Source of the DNA: Physcia stellaris | Lineage: Eukaryota > Ascomycota > Lecanoromycetes > Caliciales > Physciaceae | Direction of reading: 5' to 3' | Assembly: GCA_018902385.1 (NCBI GenBank) | Contig: JABSSW010000076.1 | Location: 1-64,000, forward strand | Length of the DNA: 64,000 nucleotides | Shown: piece after piece, positions 12,682 to 23,672 of the stretch | Position numbering within the stretch: the stretch's first letter is position 1 | How the letters are laid out: every line of letters begins with the position of its first letter | The notes under the pieces: model-generated | Seen by the model: only the letters and a program-made list of their open reading frames with translations | Database searches by the model: none | What the model was told of the DNA's origin: nothing | Made by a program: the position numbers and the translations under genes

Positions 12682-13202
12682 TCACGTGAACTTTTTTAAT
12701 GTCGTTGTAAACAATGACATCATTTGCGTATTTGAACAAAAATCGTCAAAATATTTTCTCAATGTGACATTGATAAATGTTTGAAAAATTTTTGAAACGT
12801 TGCACAATTCGAAAAACATAATCGCATATTCGAATAATTCGTAACGAATTAAAAATGCTATTTTTTTTTTTTTTTTTTCTTTGATGCGTATTTCGTTGAA
12901 TGCGATTATAATGTCGAATTTGCTGTAAATTTTGATCGAACACAATTTCGTTAATGTTTTCTAATCAACGAAAATGCGTTTTTATTTTTGATTGTCAAAA
13001 CATTGAAAATTCTATAATCAACGCACATTCGCAAATCGTTTTCGAATTTTTTTATTATCAAAATCGATGTTGCGTATTCGAAAAAATTTGATTTGATAAA
13101 ATTTTTGCTTAACATATCGTCGATATATTTTTTAATCATTTTGACTTGATCACGAAACAATTCGTACGTTTTTTTTGTTGAAAATGTCGTTTCGAATTTC
13201 AA
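12682..13202 (-). pseudogene. Element B reverse transcriptase
   Basis: The frame 13202-12951 reads KKYIDDMLSKNFIKSN, then NDLRMCVDYRIFNVLTIKNK. The frame 12945-12682 continues IYSKFDIIIAFNEIRIKE, a run of Lys, then FLIRYELFEYAIMFFELCN and IFQTFINVTLRKYFDDF. The Gly residues of RYGLFEY and PFGLCN have become Glu, typical of G-to-A change. The Lys run comes from a T-homopolymer at about 12,859-12,878. The YLDD active-site block is not recognisable in frame. Confidence 0.88.
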
Positions 13203-13733
13203 ATCAATGCGATGATTTCAATTTTTTGAAAAAAATTTATTTGTTTCGACAAAACTGAAAATTTTGACGTATTTGTGAAATTCGACGAAAATTCTTTTTT
13301 TCAATTGTTTTTCGTGAGCGAAATTCTGTCAATTTTGTTAAAGAATTTTTCAAAGTTTTCGACGAAAATTGTCGTTATGTTTATCGCAAAAGAATTCGTC
13401 AACATGTATTTATTTTGTTTTTGAATTTATTGACATTTCAAAATATTCGAATCACATTGTTATAATTTGATTTTTGTTTTGAATCGTCATTTTCATGAAT
13501 GCAATAGTTGTAATTTCTGTTATGTTTGCATCGATAAATGATTTTTTGTTTGACGATTTTTTGATGTCGAAATTGTAAACAATCGTTGATTGATAATTGT
13601 GAATGCAATTTTCTAAACAATGATCGAATGCAAAAATTATTGATTTATTTTCACAAAATATATTCATTGAGTGCTGCTTCAATCATGACATATTCAAAAT
13701 CAAATCGAATTTTCCTAAAATTGTTATCAAACA

Positions 13734-14132
13734 TCAAATTTCATTGACATGTTTTTTCAGTTGAAACTTTACTCGAATCATGCGAATAATATTGAAAACA
13801 AATTTGTCATCGACTAATCGAAATTTGATGAATTTAATGAAAATCATGATATCGAGCTTGTGTTGTTTCACGAAATTGACATTCACGAAATTCGACGTCG
13901 AAATTTCTGTATTCGTCATAATTGATGCCTTTGTTGTTTCTGATGAAATCTGAATTTTGTCTTGAAAATTCAACTGTCGTTCATTGATGACTTTGAATTG
14001 CAAAACGTTCAAAATTAATGACGATAACTTGACGATATTGAAATGCGAATCGACTATATGTTCGAGCTGTCTGATTCGTTTGCGCATCTCTTTGAAAAAT
14101 TCTCGAACACGACTTTGTTCAAAAATCTTCAA
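13734..14132 (-). pseudogene. Element B aspartic protease region
   Basis: The C-terminal half of this minus-strand frame reads TEISTSNFVNVNFVKQHKLD, resembling the retropepsin-like D-S/T-G-A-S--FI----V--L pattern with the catalytic Asp-Thr/Ser-Gly degraded to Glu-Ile-Ser. It then reads RLVDDKFVFNIIRMIRVKFQ. It sits between Gag and RT as expected. Confidence 0.65.
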
Positions 14133-14519
14133 TTTTTTTGCTCGTCGTCGATCGATTCGAAAAATTCATCGTTCAACAAATTGCTTTTTTCAATTTTTAT
14201 TTCGTTTCATTTCATTTCGAATTTCGCGAATTGATTATGATTTTTTTTTAAAATCAGATTTTTGATTTTGCACGAAACATTTTGTTCGTTGATTCGATGA
14301 TCGAATTTAAAACATTTGTAACATTTCTTTTCGATTTTGAATTTGTTGACAACATGAAAAAAAATTGAAATAAATTGTATTTTGCGTTTTTGTTTTTGAT
14401 TATTCGAGTCGTGAAAAAAAATATTAACGATTTTGTTCTTAATTACACGAAAATTGTATTCGTAATTCGAATTCTGAAAATTTTCGAAATTTTGAATTCG
14501 AAATGACGATCAATGTCAT

Positions 14520-15960
14520 TCAAAAATTTTTTTGATGTGTTATCGTTTTTATTTCTCGAACGAATTTATGATAATTTTTGCATTTCGATAAATGAATCAT
14601 CGCATTAATCAAGCGCTTGATAATAATTTTAAATAATTGATTGATTTTGAATGTATCAATCAAATTCAACGATATCATCAAATTATTAAAACGATTCAAA
14701 TATTGTTCGAAAATTTCGTTTTTGTTTTTGAATTTCATAAAGAATTTGTTTTCGAAAAATTCATTGTATACATTATTTATTTTATCGAAATTATCGCACA
14801 CGTTTTTCAAATCGTTTATTAATTTTTCAATGAATTTATACGAATACGCGTTATCATAATCGACACGATGTTCAATGATATTTCAGATTAATTTTTTACA
14901 ATGATTTCGTGCGTAATAGATTTTATTTTTCTCGTTAAAAAATTGTCATGAATCTGATTCGAGTTTGATTTTTAGATGAATTTTTCATTGCTTTCATTCG
15001 TCATGATTTTCATAAAAGTTGAAAATGTCTTGATATTTAATTTTATGCTCGTGTTGAATACGAAATATCAACGAGTGTTTTTTTGAAAATGTTGACTCAT
15101 GAAAGCGCCCGAAAACTCGTTCTTGAGAAAATATAATTGATTTTCGCAAAAGATTTCTAAATAACAACTCGATGAAATTTTTTCATGTCGAAAATTTTGA
15201 CGTTTAAATTTTTACGAATATTTTTCTGATCAGAATCATCAATGAAATTTTTTTGACATGTTTGTTTATTGATGATATCTAAAATTTTCTTTTTCAAAGC
15301 TGTTTTATTCAATCGAAAAATTTTTATTTTTTCGACTAATTCATTTTCTCGCGTTCGATGTTGATTTCGACAACGTCTCATTCGAACAATTTTCATCTTT
15401 TGATGAGCTAAATTCTTGTCGACAACTTGACTGAACAACAACTGATTTTCCGTTTGAATTAATCGAAATTGAAAATCAGAAAACTTCTGAATTTGAACGA
15501 TATTCTGTCGTTTTTGTTTTTTCAATTGAATATTTGCTTTCGCATATTTTTGTTGAATCTCTTGTCTCAACTTTTTTATCAAATTCATTTCATCAAAGAA
15601 CATAAAGATATTTTGCATTCAATCAGTTGATCGATCGACAACGCTTTTCTTAAACTCATCAATGTTTTTCACTACAAATGAGATTGATGATTTGACATCT
15701 TTGTCAACAAATTTAAAATATAAGTTCATCGTCTCTTCTTTTGCGATAATAATTTTTTGATTCGAAAACTCGAATTCGATGATAAATCGTCGATGAAATT
15801 GTTTGTGTCGAAATCGACGTCGAATTTTGATGATCGAAAATGTGATCTGAAAATCATCTTTTCGTGTCGACGTATGAAAATTTTCGAATGCGATTTTTTG
15901 TGAATTCTCATTTTTTTCATCTTTTTTCGATTTTGAGTCAAATATGTCGTGCTTCAACAA
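14520..15960 (-). pseudogene. Element B Gag
   Basis: The upstream part (15960-15157) is one frame interrupted by a single TGA (15621-15619), at a site where Trp is plausible (STD-stop-MQNIFM). It is Lys/Gln-rich and coiled-coil-like. The downstream part (14810-14520) reads DKINNVYNEFFENKFFMKFK, then FEQYLNRFNNLMISLNLIDTF and NAMIHLSKCKNYHKFVREIK. This resembles the retrotransposon Gag domain. No intact zinc knuckle was seen. Confidence 0.7.
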
Positions 15961-17112
15961 CGAATTCGAAAAATCAAAAATTTTCGATCTATAGAATTCT
16001 TTTTGAATGATTTGATTTTGAATGTTTAGAACTTTTTCATACGATTCAGTCGAATATTGAAAACTGATTTTTAAAAAACTGATTTGATTGTTCGAAAAAA
16101 ATTCTGATATTCGATAAAAGAATGTTTTTCAGCAAAAAAATCAAAATAATGAATAAATTTTCGAATTCGATTGATACGATTTCGATTTGTCATGTTGACA
16201 ATGATATGTTTTGTAAATATTTCAGATTTCGACTTTGAGTGAATAAAAAAATTTAAACGAATCAATTTAGATATGAGATTTTCTGAATTTTGATTTTTTG
16301 ATTATGTAATAAAGTTCGAATCTTGAGAATTTTCGAAAATTAAAGTAAGAAAAATGTTTGAAAATTCGAAACGTTATTTAAATGATAAATATGTATGATT
16401 TGACATTTCGAAATAATTGTTTCGAAATGTTTGAATGATAAATAAAATGTGATTTTTGATGAATTGTAAAAAATGTAACACGAATTTCAACATTATGATT
16501 TATCGTTCACGATGCAAACATTAAAAAAAAAATTCGTTCAATTTGTATATCGAGCACGATGTTTTCGATAAAGATTCTTTTTTCGCGTTCTGATATTAGT
16601 TTTTCAAAATGAGTGTTACATTGATATTTTCAATCGTAATTTTCAAATCACGATATTTTCGTCAAAATTGAATAACATTCGAAAAATTATTATTGTGTCA
16701 TAAAATTACAATTTTCGACTTACGATATTCTCGCCAAAGTCGAATAATCTCGAAAACTATATATTACATTGATACTTTCAATCGTAATTTTCAACTCACG
16801 ATATTCTCGCCCGAGTTGAATAATTAGTTAATGAAAATTCTTTCTTCGCGTTCTGAGATTTTACTCTCTCAAATTGAGATAGACGATTGTTACAATGCGT
16901 CGAAATCGTTTTCGTCATACGTCAAACTGAGTATTTTTCATACATGAATATACAATCACGATTGTTTCTGAAATCGTTTTCAAATAAATGATTCGCATCG
17001 ACGATAAATATTGCGTATTGAAGTCGTTCGAACATTATCAATACGAAATTGACGAATAATTACATTTTTTGAATAATCGTCAAATTGTCAAATAGATGAA
17101 TAATTAATATTG

Positions 17113-17293
17113 TGTCAAAAAGTCGTCGCATGTAATTAATTGTATTGAAATTGACGAAAATATTAATTATGTAACGATATTAATTACATGTTGAAAAATT
17201 TTCTATTTGCGATAGTCGTTCGACTAATCGTTTCGATAATTCGCAAATTCGCTCAATTCGAATTTGACAAAATTCGAAATCAGAATTATCACA
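17113..17293 (-). repeat. 5' long terminal repeat of element B
   Basis: This is the partner of 7271-7451. In the element's sense it starts TGTGATAATT and ends CTTTTTGACA. The sequence just inside it on the minus strand (CAATATTAATTATTC) does not show a recognisable TGG-type tRNA primer site, possibly because of mutation. Confidence 0.88.
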
Positions 17294-17298
17294 CATAA
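17294..17298. repeat. Target-site duplication CATAA, right copy
   Basis: It matches 7266-7270 exactly and directly follows the terminal ACA of the right repeat of element B. Confidence 0.85.
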
Positions 17299-18830
17299 TC
17301 ACAAATTATAAATAATTCAAATTCGTCAAATTGAATGAACGTTGTCGAAAACGAAATTCAATTTTTGAACAAAAACAATATATGAATTTTGATAAATCGT
17401 ACGTTCGATAATCGAAAATTTTTAAACGATAAATGAATTTTCAAAATCAAACGAAATGTTGAAAAAAATTCGTTACAAAATTCGATGAATTGTTAAAAAT
17501 TATTTGCAACAATATGGCATTGATTTCGAACAAATTTTTGTTTTCGTGATCAAATCAATGATTTTCGAATTTTGTTCGTCATCGTCGCATTTTTGAATTT
17601 GAAAATCGAACAAATGAACGTCAAAATTGTTTTTTTTACGATTTCATCGATACAAAAATATACGTTAAATATTTCGAAAATTACAACGAAAAAAATTTTG
17701 CAAATTTCACAAAACTTTATACGATTTTAAACAATTTTTTCGTTTATGATACGAACGTTTAACAAAAAAATTTTGAAAAATTGAATTTGCATTATTTATA
17801 CGTCGATCACAACATTTTTGCAACGACGAAAAATTTCAAAAATTTCATATTCATTTTTTGAATTGACAATATCAAAATCATTGTTTTTTTATCGTCATAA
17901 TCAACAAAATCAAAAAAAAATTGTTCGTTGTTTTCGAAATGTTTGATATGAAATCAATTAATTTTTATTTAAACATAATCGTCATCAAAAATCGTGATTG
18001 CAAAAAAATTCAATTGATTAAAAAATTTATATCAAACGCATCGTTATCAAATTTGATCGAAATGAAATCAAATCAATACATATTTCAATGCGAACGAATT
18101 TCGTTTCGATTTTTAACGAAAATTAAATTTTTGAATTCGACACAAAAAATTGTATCAAATCAAAATTGATTTCGTTATGTTTGTTATAATCGAAATCAAA
18201 TCAAATGTTTTTAACGTCATTTTTATCGTCAATTGTTTCGTTCAAAATTCAAACAAAATTCACATGAACGTCGTAAACGATATTTTCGATTATTTTAATA
18301 TCATTAATCGTTTAAACATTGTTTACGAAAAAAAATTTGAATTTATAAAATTATTGCGACGTCAATTACGATGACGATTTGATTATTAAAAAATCAATTG
18401 ACGTTTACGTTTTCATTTTCAATAAAAAATCAATAAATTGAATATCAAAATTTCAATTTATCGTGATCATTTTCACATGCGTTGCAAAATATATAATCAT
18501 TTCGACGATTATTAAAAAAATTACGTGATTTCGAAATTTGTTCGTCGATTTACACATTCATTATCAAAACGAAAAATACGTTATTTTACAAATACATATC
18601 GATAATCAAAATGTCAAAATTTTCGTCGAAAATTTAATTTATCATGATCGCATCAAACACGTCGATATCGTTTATCATTATATTCGAAACGAAATTAAAA
18701 TTAATCGAATTCGTTTACATTACATTTTTATTCAAAACATGTTTGTCGACGAATTTATCAAAATTTTGATTTTTATCAAATTTCGTTGTTTTATTCAAAT
18801 GTTGAACATGAATTAAATTCAAAAACGTTG
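17294..18830 (+). pseudogene. Ty1/copia pol relic, 3' half: reverse transcriptase and RNase H
   Basis: Directly after element B the plus strand reads as the start of copia RT: MNVVENEIQFLNKNN with TGA where Trp is expected. Then come DK-stop-IFKIKRNVE and, after a frame change, YLQQYGIDFEQIFVFVIKS, KTLYDFKQ, FEMFDMKSINFYLN (near 17,935) and INRLNIVYEKKFE. The RNase H part follows: YVFIF...IN-stop-ISKFQ, and at 18538-18816 IHIDNQNVKIFVEN, then HDRIKHVDIVYHYIR and IKFRCFIQMLNMN. This is a clear copia C-terminus with many stops. Any 3' LTR would lie in 18,830-19,060 but was not delimited. Confidence 0.85.
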
Positions 18831-19039
18831 TATTGTTATCATAACATGTTGAATTTTTTCGATTTTAAATCATTACATTGAATATTGAAATGTTTTACAA
18901 CGTAAAATGAAATTCACATCAATTTTGAATGATAAATTCATTTTCGTCAATAAATTTTATTCGAATTCGATTCGAAAAAAAATGTTGCAATTAATTCATT
19001 TAGAATTAAAATTGCAAAAAAATTTGATGAAAATTTCAA

Positions 19040-19445
19040 TTTCAAGTTTTGTACACTTAGTATAATCATTCATATAGTCAATGAACTATTTCTATTTCAA
19101 CAGATCTACTTCTGAATCTTCTGGCTGCTGGCACTGGCAATGCATGGAGGTCAAACACAGTCAAAAAAAGAGAGCACCATAATAGCTCGACAGCGAAAGC
19201 CCGTTGGAAAGACCACGGTAGCCGTTGAGGCCGCTTTCAGGGTTTAAGCTCGTTGTTGAGAACCGTGGCGCTTCAACCGAATAATTAATTGACTCACGGA
19301 AGACTCAAATACTTATCTTCTCTTTCTCAATCTACTTATATATTTCCTTTCTCCAATCTTTCTTACCTTGCCAATCTCTTTCCTTCAAGCAATATTTCTC
19401 CTTCGAGTACTCCGCGAAGACTTAGATACCTCCCCATCCGTGATC
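19040..19445. other. Edge of the AT-rich block and promoter of the first F-box gene
   Basis: Composition changes within about 60 bp near 19,040-19,100, from C found only in CpA/CpG contexts to ordinary sequence with CT, CC, AG and GG. A TATATAT stretch lies near 19,336 and a pyrimidine-rich leader follows, about 110 bp before the ATG at 19446. Confidence 0.5.
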
Positions 19446-20096
19446 ATGAACTCCATTCCGACACTCGCTTCTCTGCCTGACGAGCTACATCTTCAAATAT
19501 GCCTTAATCTCACCACTCAGGATCGTACCCTCATCGCTTTGACATCCAAACGCTTTCACGCGCTGTACTACCCAGGCCCAACGATCTTGTCCGAAGAATA
19601 CTCGCTCCAGAATGATTTCCCTCCTCCCTACTCGCTCTGGGTCATGGCGGATGTCCGAGACGACGAGAAAGATAACTACCGACAGCATGCCGACATCCAA
19701 CAAGTGTGGCTACTGCGCACTTCGCTCGCGCCATATCTGAAAGCGTGGATTTCTCGCGTCACCCGCGACGCCTGGCAACGATCCAAGCACCCAGATGAAC
19801 GTTTAGATGATGGGGAAAAGCTGGAGTTGTGCGTCGGCTGTACCCGCTTTCTCAAACCCGATGTACGATGGATGCACGGCAAGGAAGCTCTGACATCGCT
19901 GTCCACCAAGGACCTTGAAGTCACCGGTGGTGCCTTCGCAGAGGATGATTCCTATCGCGAGGGTCACAGGTTCTGGGATGCGATAGAGGGCGTGATATGC
20001 GGCGGGAAGTTCTGCCCACGTTGCGTGGTCCAGTGGAATTTGTGGGAACAGGATTTCCTGAGCGAGTATGCGGATTCTTTTTGGCGTTTTGGGTGA
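19446..20096 (+). CDS. F-box protein with C-terminal cysteine pairs
   Basis: A single exon encodes 216 residues. An F-box is seen at about residues 8-43 (SLPDELHLQICLNL, LIALTSKRF). F-box proteins usually recruit substrates to SCF ubiquitin ligases through Skp1. Further on are a CVGC pair (C129, C132) and C185, C190, C193 (ICGGKFCPRC), which may bind a metal. I chose the ATG at 19446 because it sits just before the F-box as is usual; an in-frame start at 19368 would add 26 residues. It is the first intact gene next to the mutated transposon block. The substrate is unknown. Confidence 0.75.
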   Translation: MNSIPTLASLPDELHLQICLNLTTQDRTLIALTSKRFHALYYPGPTILSEEYSLQNDFPPPYSLWVMADVRDDEKDNYRQHADIQQVWLLRTSLAPYLKAWISRVTRDAWQRSKHPDERLDDGEKLELCVGCTRFLKPDVRWMHGKEALTSLSTKDLEVTGGAFAEDDSYREGHRFWDAIEGVICGGKFCPRCVVQWNLWEQDFLSEYADSFWRFG

Positions 20097-21213
20097 GGAG
20101 TACCGGTATTGACATGTGCAACTGCAAGCCGAGTGGATTCGGAGCTGGTGATGTTATATATGGCTTCCTGCGAAAGGGTCCCTCATATTTGACGGGTCTT
20201 GCAGTTCGGGTCTCGCTCGCTGAATCTCGAGGGTTCTGTCAAAACAGGAAGGTGCTCTAAAAGCTAAGCGAGATTCCAATTGCAAGATTCACTGAATCTC
20301 AGCGAGAGATACAGTGGATCTCGTGACTTGGTTTACCTCTTATAACTAAGCGCCGACCAGATTTGACAAAATGTCTCGCTTGTGATTTTCAAGTGTTCAA
20401 CAAGATTCAGTGAGCGAAATCCGATTGCAAAACCTATCAATTACTTTGATCGTTATCACTGGATGGTGGCTTGAAGACTTACTCCAGTAAGACTCTAAAT
20501 CAACATGGGAAGATGGCCTGACAAGAAGCTCAGGACATCATAACTTAATGGCAAGTCGTGAACGAAAAGTGTAAATTAGTGTTCGCAGTGGCTGCAACAT
20601 GCCAACATACTTCACTCTTGTGTCTGTTTGCTGTCGGCAGACGTGTTTGCTTGTATCTCCTTTGTTTGGTTGTTTTTGTTCACTTATAAGTACAGTGATC
20701 ACTTCATCTTGGCTAGTCTAATTGAACCTTATTTCTGCTTCATGTATAATAATACTGAAGGGAAATACCGGAAAGAGTCATGCAGCACACAGTCCCTACA
20801 GCCCCATTTCTTTCTTGAATTCACTCAATGTTTAGAAGAAACAATATCCTCAGTCCATGTATCAGTTTTTGTGTGACATGTGGAACACAGTGGGTTCACT
20901 ATATTCAACATTGTTTTTTTGTGTCAACAAGTATGTGTTGGGCTAGCTGTTGAGTCATACTAAACGCCACTCACCTTATATCCAACACAAAAGTGAACCA
21001 CTAAAACTCAACCTTTCATTTGTTTTTCGAGTTATACCTATATATTTGCCAGTGCACTACCAAAAATTCATCTCCTTAAAAAATCAAAAAACCTCGATAC
21101 ACAGAGTAAATTGATATTCAAGACTTCTCAGAGAGACTTTGATTCCCTGCTCTTAATATAATCCTTTCCCACCCTTTATCCAGATTGATCACCCAGAACA
21201 ACGGTTTACTAAG
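20097..21213. other. Intergenic, no supported gene
   Basis: It contains near-repeats around CGAGATTC/GATTCA(C/G)TGA at about 20,260-20,430, partly in inverted orientation, which may be remnants of a small element. An 82-codon open frame at 20,628 has no recognisable feature. A TATA-like stretch near 21,047 and a pyrimidine-rich leader probably serve the next gene. Confidence 0.4.
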
Positions 21214-22530
21214 ATGTCGACCAACCCGACAATCCAGTCGATCTACTCCAAGGTTAACAAAAACTATAATAGTATTGACAGCCTACCCGACGAAGTTGTC
21301 CAAGAGATTCTAGAGTACACCAACCTCGAAACTTACTCACCTAGGACGCAAGACGGCACCCGGTACCCTATCAATAATGATTACCCGACACTCAAAACCA
21401 TGCGACTGGTGAATGCAGCCTTCAACAAGGTTGCCTCTAGACATCTCTTTAGGATCATCGTTCTCTACGAACACCCTGAGCGGTACGCGGCCTTGAACAA
21501 AGTCGCTGGCACACCGTATCTCGCATGTTGGGTTAGACGGATACAGTTGGCGAACCTTGGGTATCTTCCGGACTGTCAAGATTTTGAGGAGTACGTGGAA
21601 CTCATAAGGCGTTCGCGCGGCCCCAGCTCGACACACTTCCGACATCCACCAGCTGGCGGTCCTCTTGCCAAGCTGGACTTTTCCATGGAAAGATGTTTCG
21701 AAAGATACACCGACTGGCGTGATGGAGAGCGGATAATGAAAGAGCATGTCAAAAACGGCACTGCCCCTCCCCTCGACCTTCACTTACTTCCTAGTCTGAG
21801 CCGTGTGGAATCCATCGGACTCTTTGAGCTGCGGGTCGTTAAGAGAAAGCCCGCGGAGACATTGTGTGGCGAACTCTCGACTCAACAGCCAGAGACTCGA
21901 CGATTCTATGAGACTGGGTTGATTGAAGAAAACGCGATGAAGAATTCACGATATGTCCGGTTGTGCCACTTACCCACTTTCATGATCGCGGCATCAACCT
22001 CTGGCAAAGACATACGATGCTTCACAGTCCATCGCTTAGATGAGCTGTTGAAGAGTGAGCATTATAACGACGACAACGACGCTATTCACCTTCCGAACCT
22101 GCGTCGACTGGAAATCGACCTGAGGGAGATCTGGTACAGTTATGGTGGGATGGATGACCCCGGCAACTTGGCATCATGGTTGCATAACCTGACAGAGCTT
22201 GAAGAACTGCACATCTACCAGAACCCCCATATGGCAGCCTGCTCGGCCGACGTGGTCCGACTGCTTCGACATCTCAGCCTCCCGACGCTTTCCACGGTCG
22301 ATTTCCGGAACGTGAATGCCAGTTTCACGTCACTCAAGCGCTTCTTGTCGAAACACAACAAGACTCTTAAGTCGATCAAAATCGTTGAGCCCACCATGAA
22401 GCAGGAGAGATGGGACGACTTCCATCAGAGATTCGCTGCGGGAGGATCGCGGGCTGCAGGGAAGAAGATATGGTTCTCCAAGGAAGTCTGGCGATCGTCT
22501 AAGGATGGAAATTGGCTTCAACCATGGTAA
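21214..22530 (+). CDS. F-box/leucine-rich-type protein
   Basis: One uninterrupted exon encodes 438 residues. The F-box-like start is at about residues 18-60 (SLPDEVVQEILEYTN, then TLKTMRLVNAAFNKVASRHL), the typical pattern of fungal F-box proteins. The C-terminal half has spaced leucine-rich strands (HLPNLRRLEIDL, LHNLTELEELHI, LSLPTLSTVDF, TLKSIKIVEP) suggesting a leucine-rich-repeat surface. The probable role is SCF substrate recognition; the substrate is unknown. The start is preceded by an A-rich context and a TATA-like motif about 165 bp upstream. It is the second F-box gene within 3 kb, but the two proteins are not close copies. Confidence 0.8.
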   Translation: MSTNPTIQSIYSKVNKNYNSIDSLPDEVVQEILEYTNLETYSPRTQDGTRYPINNDYPTLKTMRLVNAAFNKVASRHLFRIIVLYEHPERYAALNKVAGTPYLACWVRRIQLANLGYLPDCQDFEEYVELIRRSRGPSSTHFRHPPAGGPLAKLDFSMERCFERYTDWRDGERIMKEHVKNGTAPPLDLHLLPSLSRVESIGLFELRVVKRKPAETLCGELSTQQPETRRFYETGLIEENAMKNSRYVRLCHLPTFMIAASTSGKDIRCFTVHRLDELLKSEHYNDDNDAIHLPNLRRLEIDLREIWYSYGGMDDPGNLASWLHNLTELEELHIYQNPHMAACSADVVRLLRHLSLPTLSTVDFRNVNASFTSLKRFLSKHNKTLKSIKIVEPTMKQERWDDFHQRFAAGGSRAAGKKIWFSKEVWRSSKDGNWLQPW

Positions 22531-23672
22531 TTCGATGAATAAGGCTGGATAGAGAGGAACTGAGACCGAGACTCTACTGAGTATTTGTTGAACGACAGCT
22601 AGCATGTTGAAGAAGAGTTGAAACTTCAAGTTGATGCGTTCCCCACTTGAAATACCTTTCGTGCAAAACGCTCTCTTCAATCACTACCTCCTCTCCTTTC
22701 ATTCATTGAATTTCTTCCTCAGTAATTTGTCTATATCGTGAAGATGCGCCATAACCGTCCGAGGTAAGGAAGCAGTATTGTTAGTGGATCCTTGTTGATC
22801 CTGTCTACAAACCAAATAGGGAAGCATCAATGTCCAGATACAGCTCACCAAGGCTGAAACGCCAATGTCAGACAGATGACGAGGAGATCAAGAGCTGCAG
22901 AAGTCTGGGCGTTCAAGCGCAGAGTTATGATAGAGTTTGAAGCGAAACCCCAGCTTGGTTTAGCGTATAAGCTAATCGTATGCTAAGCCAATAGAGTATT
23001 AGCGGAACGTTAAATCTTTGATCTCTTTCCCACATGGATGTTCACTTGGCATTATTATTGTCTTCCCACAGACGAATTCCATCACATACAGTGATGCAAT
23101 CTGACGAAGCCCTATTTCGTTAGTCGAATGATGCTCCGGATGTGGCACCAGTGGTGGCAAGAGACTGGTGGGAACAGTTCCGCGCAAAAAGAAATCTAGA
23201 TGCTCAGTGGCCGGTTAAGTCCACCATCACGTAAGAGTACCTTATCGGTTGATAAAAGGATCAAAACCCTCTCGAAGTATACCTGAAGGTAATGCTGTTT
23301 CTTGTTCATGTTTCCTTTTCCTAGTGTTTCTGTCCCTGCGTATGTTTTGAATATATCAGGTCCAATCTAATAGACCCTATCACTGCGCTGCAATCAACGT
23401 TGTCAGGAAAGACTCCTAAATGCTGTTATTGCGCAAAATGCTTGATGGAAAGGCGATCGGGCTGTATTGCGCTTCCTGTAGATGCATGCTTGCTCATGGC
23501 CATACCCCACAGTACCCATAGGCGCAGAGCCGCTCTATCGTAACACAATGGCAATACTTTTGTCAGCTTTCAGTACTTGCTGCTGGGGGTATATGCCTGA
23601 AGTTCAGATTTTTAAGCCAGAGATTACAATTTCCTGCCTTTCACTTCCAAGTGCAATCTCCAAACCTGTGAG
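22531..23672. other. Intergenic, no supported gene
   Basis: Short open frames on both strands show no recognised domain or consistent splice structure. It probably holds the 3' end of the F-box transcript and the promoter of the secreted-type gene that follows. Confidence 0.4.

Larger units (their letters stand above)
7271..17293 (-). mobile_element. Nested, complete but dead Ty3/gypsy LTR retrotransposon (element B)
   Basis: The element is bounded by two direct repeats of 181 bp (7271-7451 and 17113-17293). Each begins TGTCAAAAAG on the plus strand and ends CA, and CATAA flanks both outer ends (7266-7270 and 17294-17298). The coding order on the minus strand is Gag (about 15,960-14,520), protease (about 13,930-13,740), RT (13,202-12,682), RNase H (12,206-11,784), integrase part 1 (about 11,470-11,116) and integrase part 2 (about 8,770-8,400). 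An A-rich tract on the minus strand just before the 3' LTR (about 7,453-7,463) may be the mutated polypurine tract. The length is 10,023 bp, of which about 2.3 kb is a less mutated insert within the integrase. Confidence 0.9.

Noticed and set aside
12859-12878. T-homopolymer as a poly-A tail of a LINE or processed gene
   Set aside because: It lies inside the element B reverse transcriptase, where Glu and Lys codons were turned into AAA, so it is a mutation product.
1-19050. Dozens of open frames of 60-150 codons in the AT-rich block as host genes
   Set aside because: Those that can be read match retrotransposon domains with stops and shifts. The rest have no consistent frame and simply reflect scarce stop codons in this biased composition.
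1-19050. Ordinary CpA-type RIP
   Set aside because: CpA remains one of the two commonest C contexts in every heavily altered line I counted, and TpA is not in excess over ApT in the one line counted for it (6541).
20628-20876. 82-codon plus-strand frame
   Set aside because: No recognisable domain, no splice context and no conserved features; likely chance.
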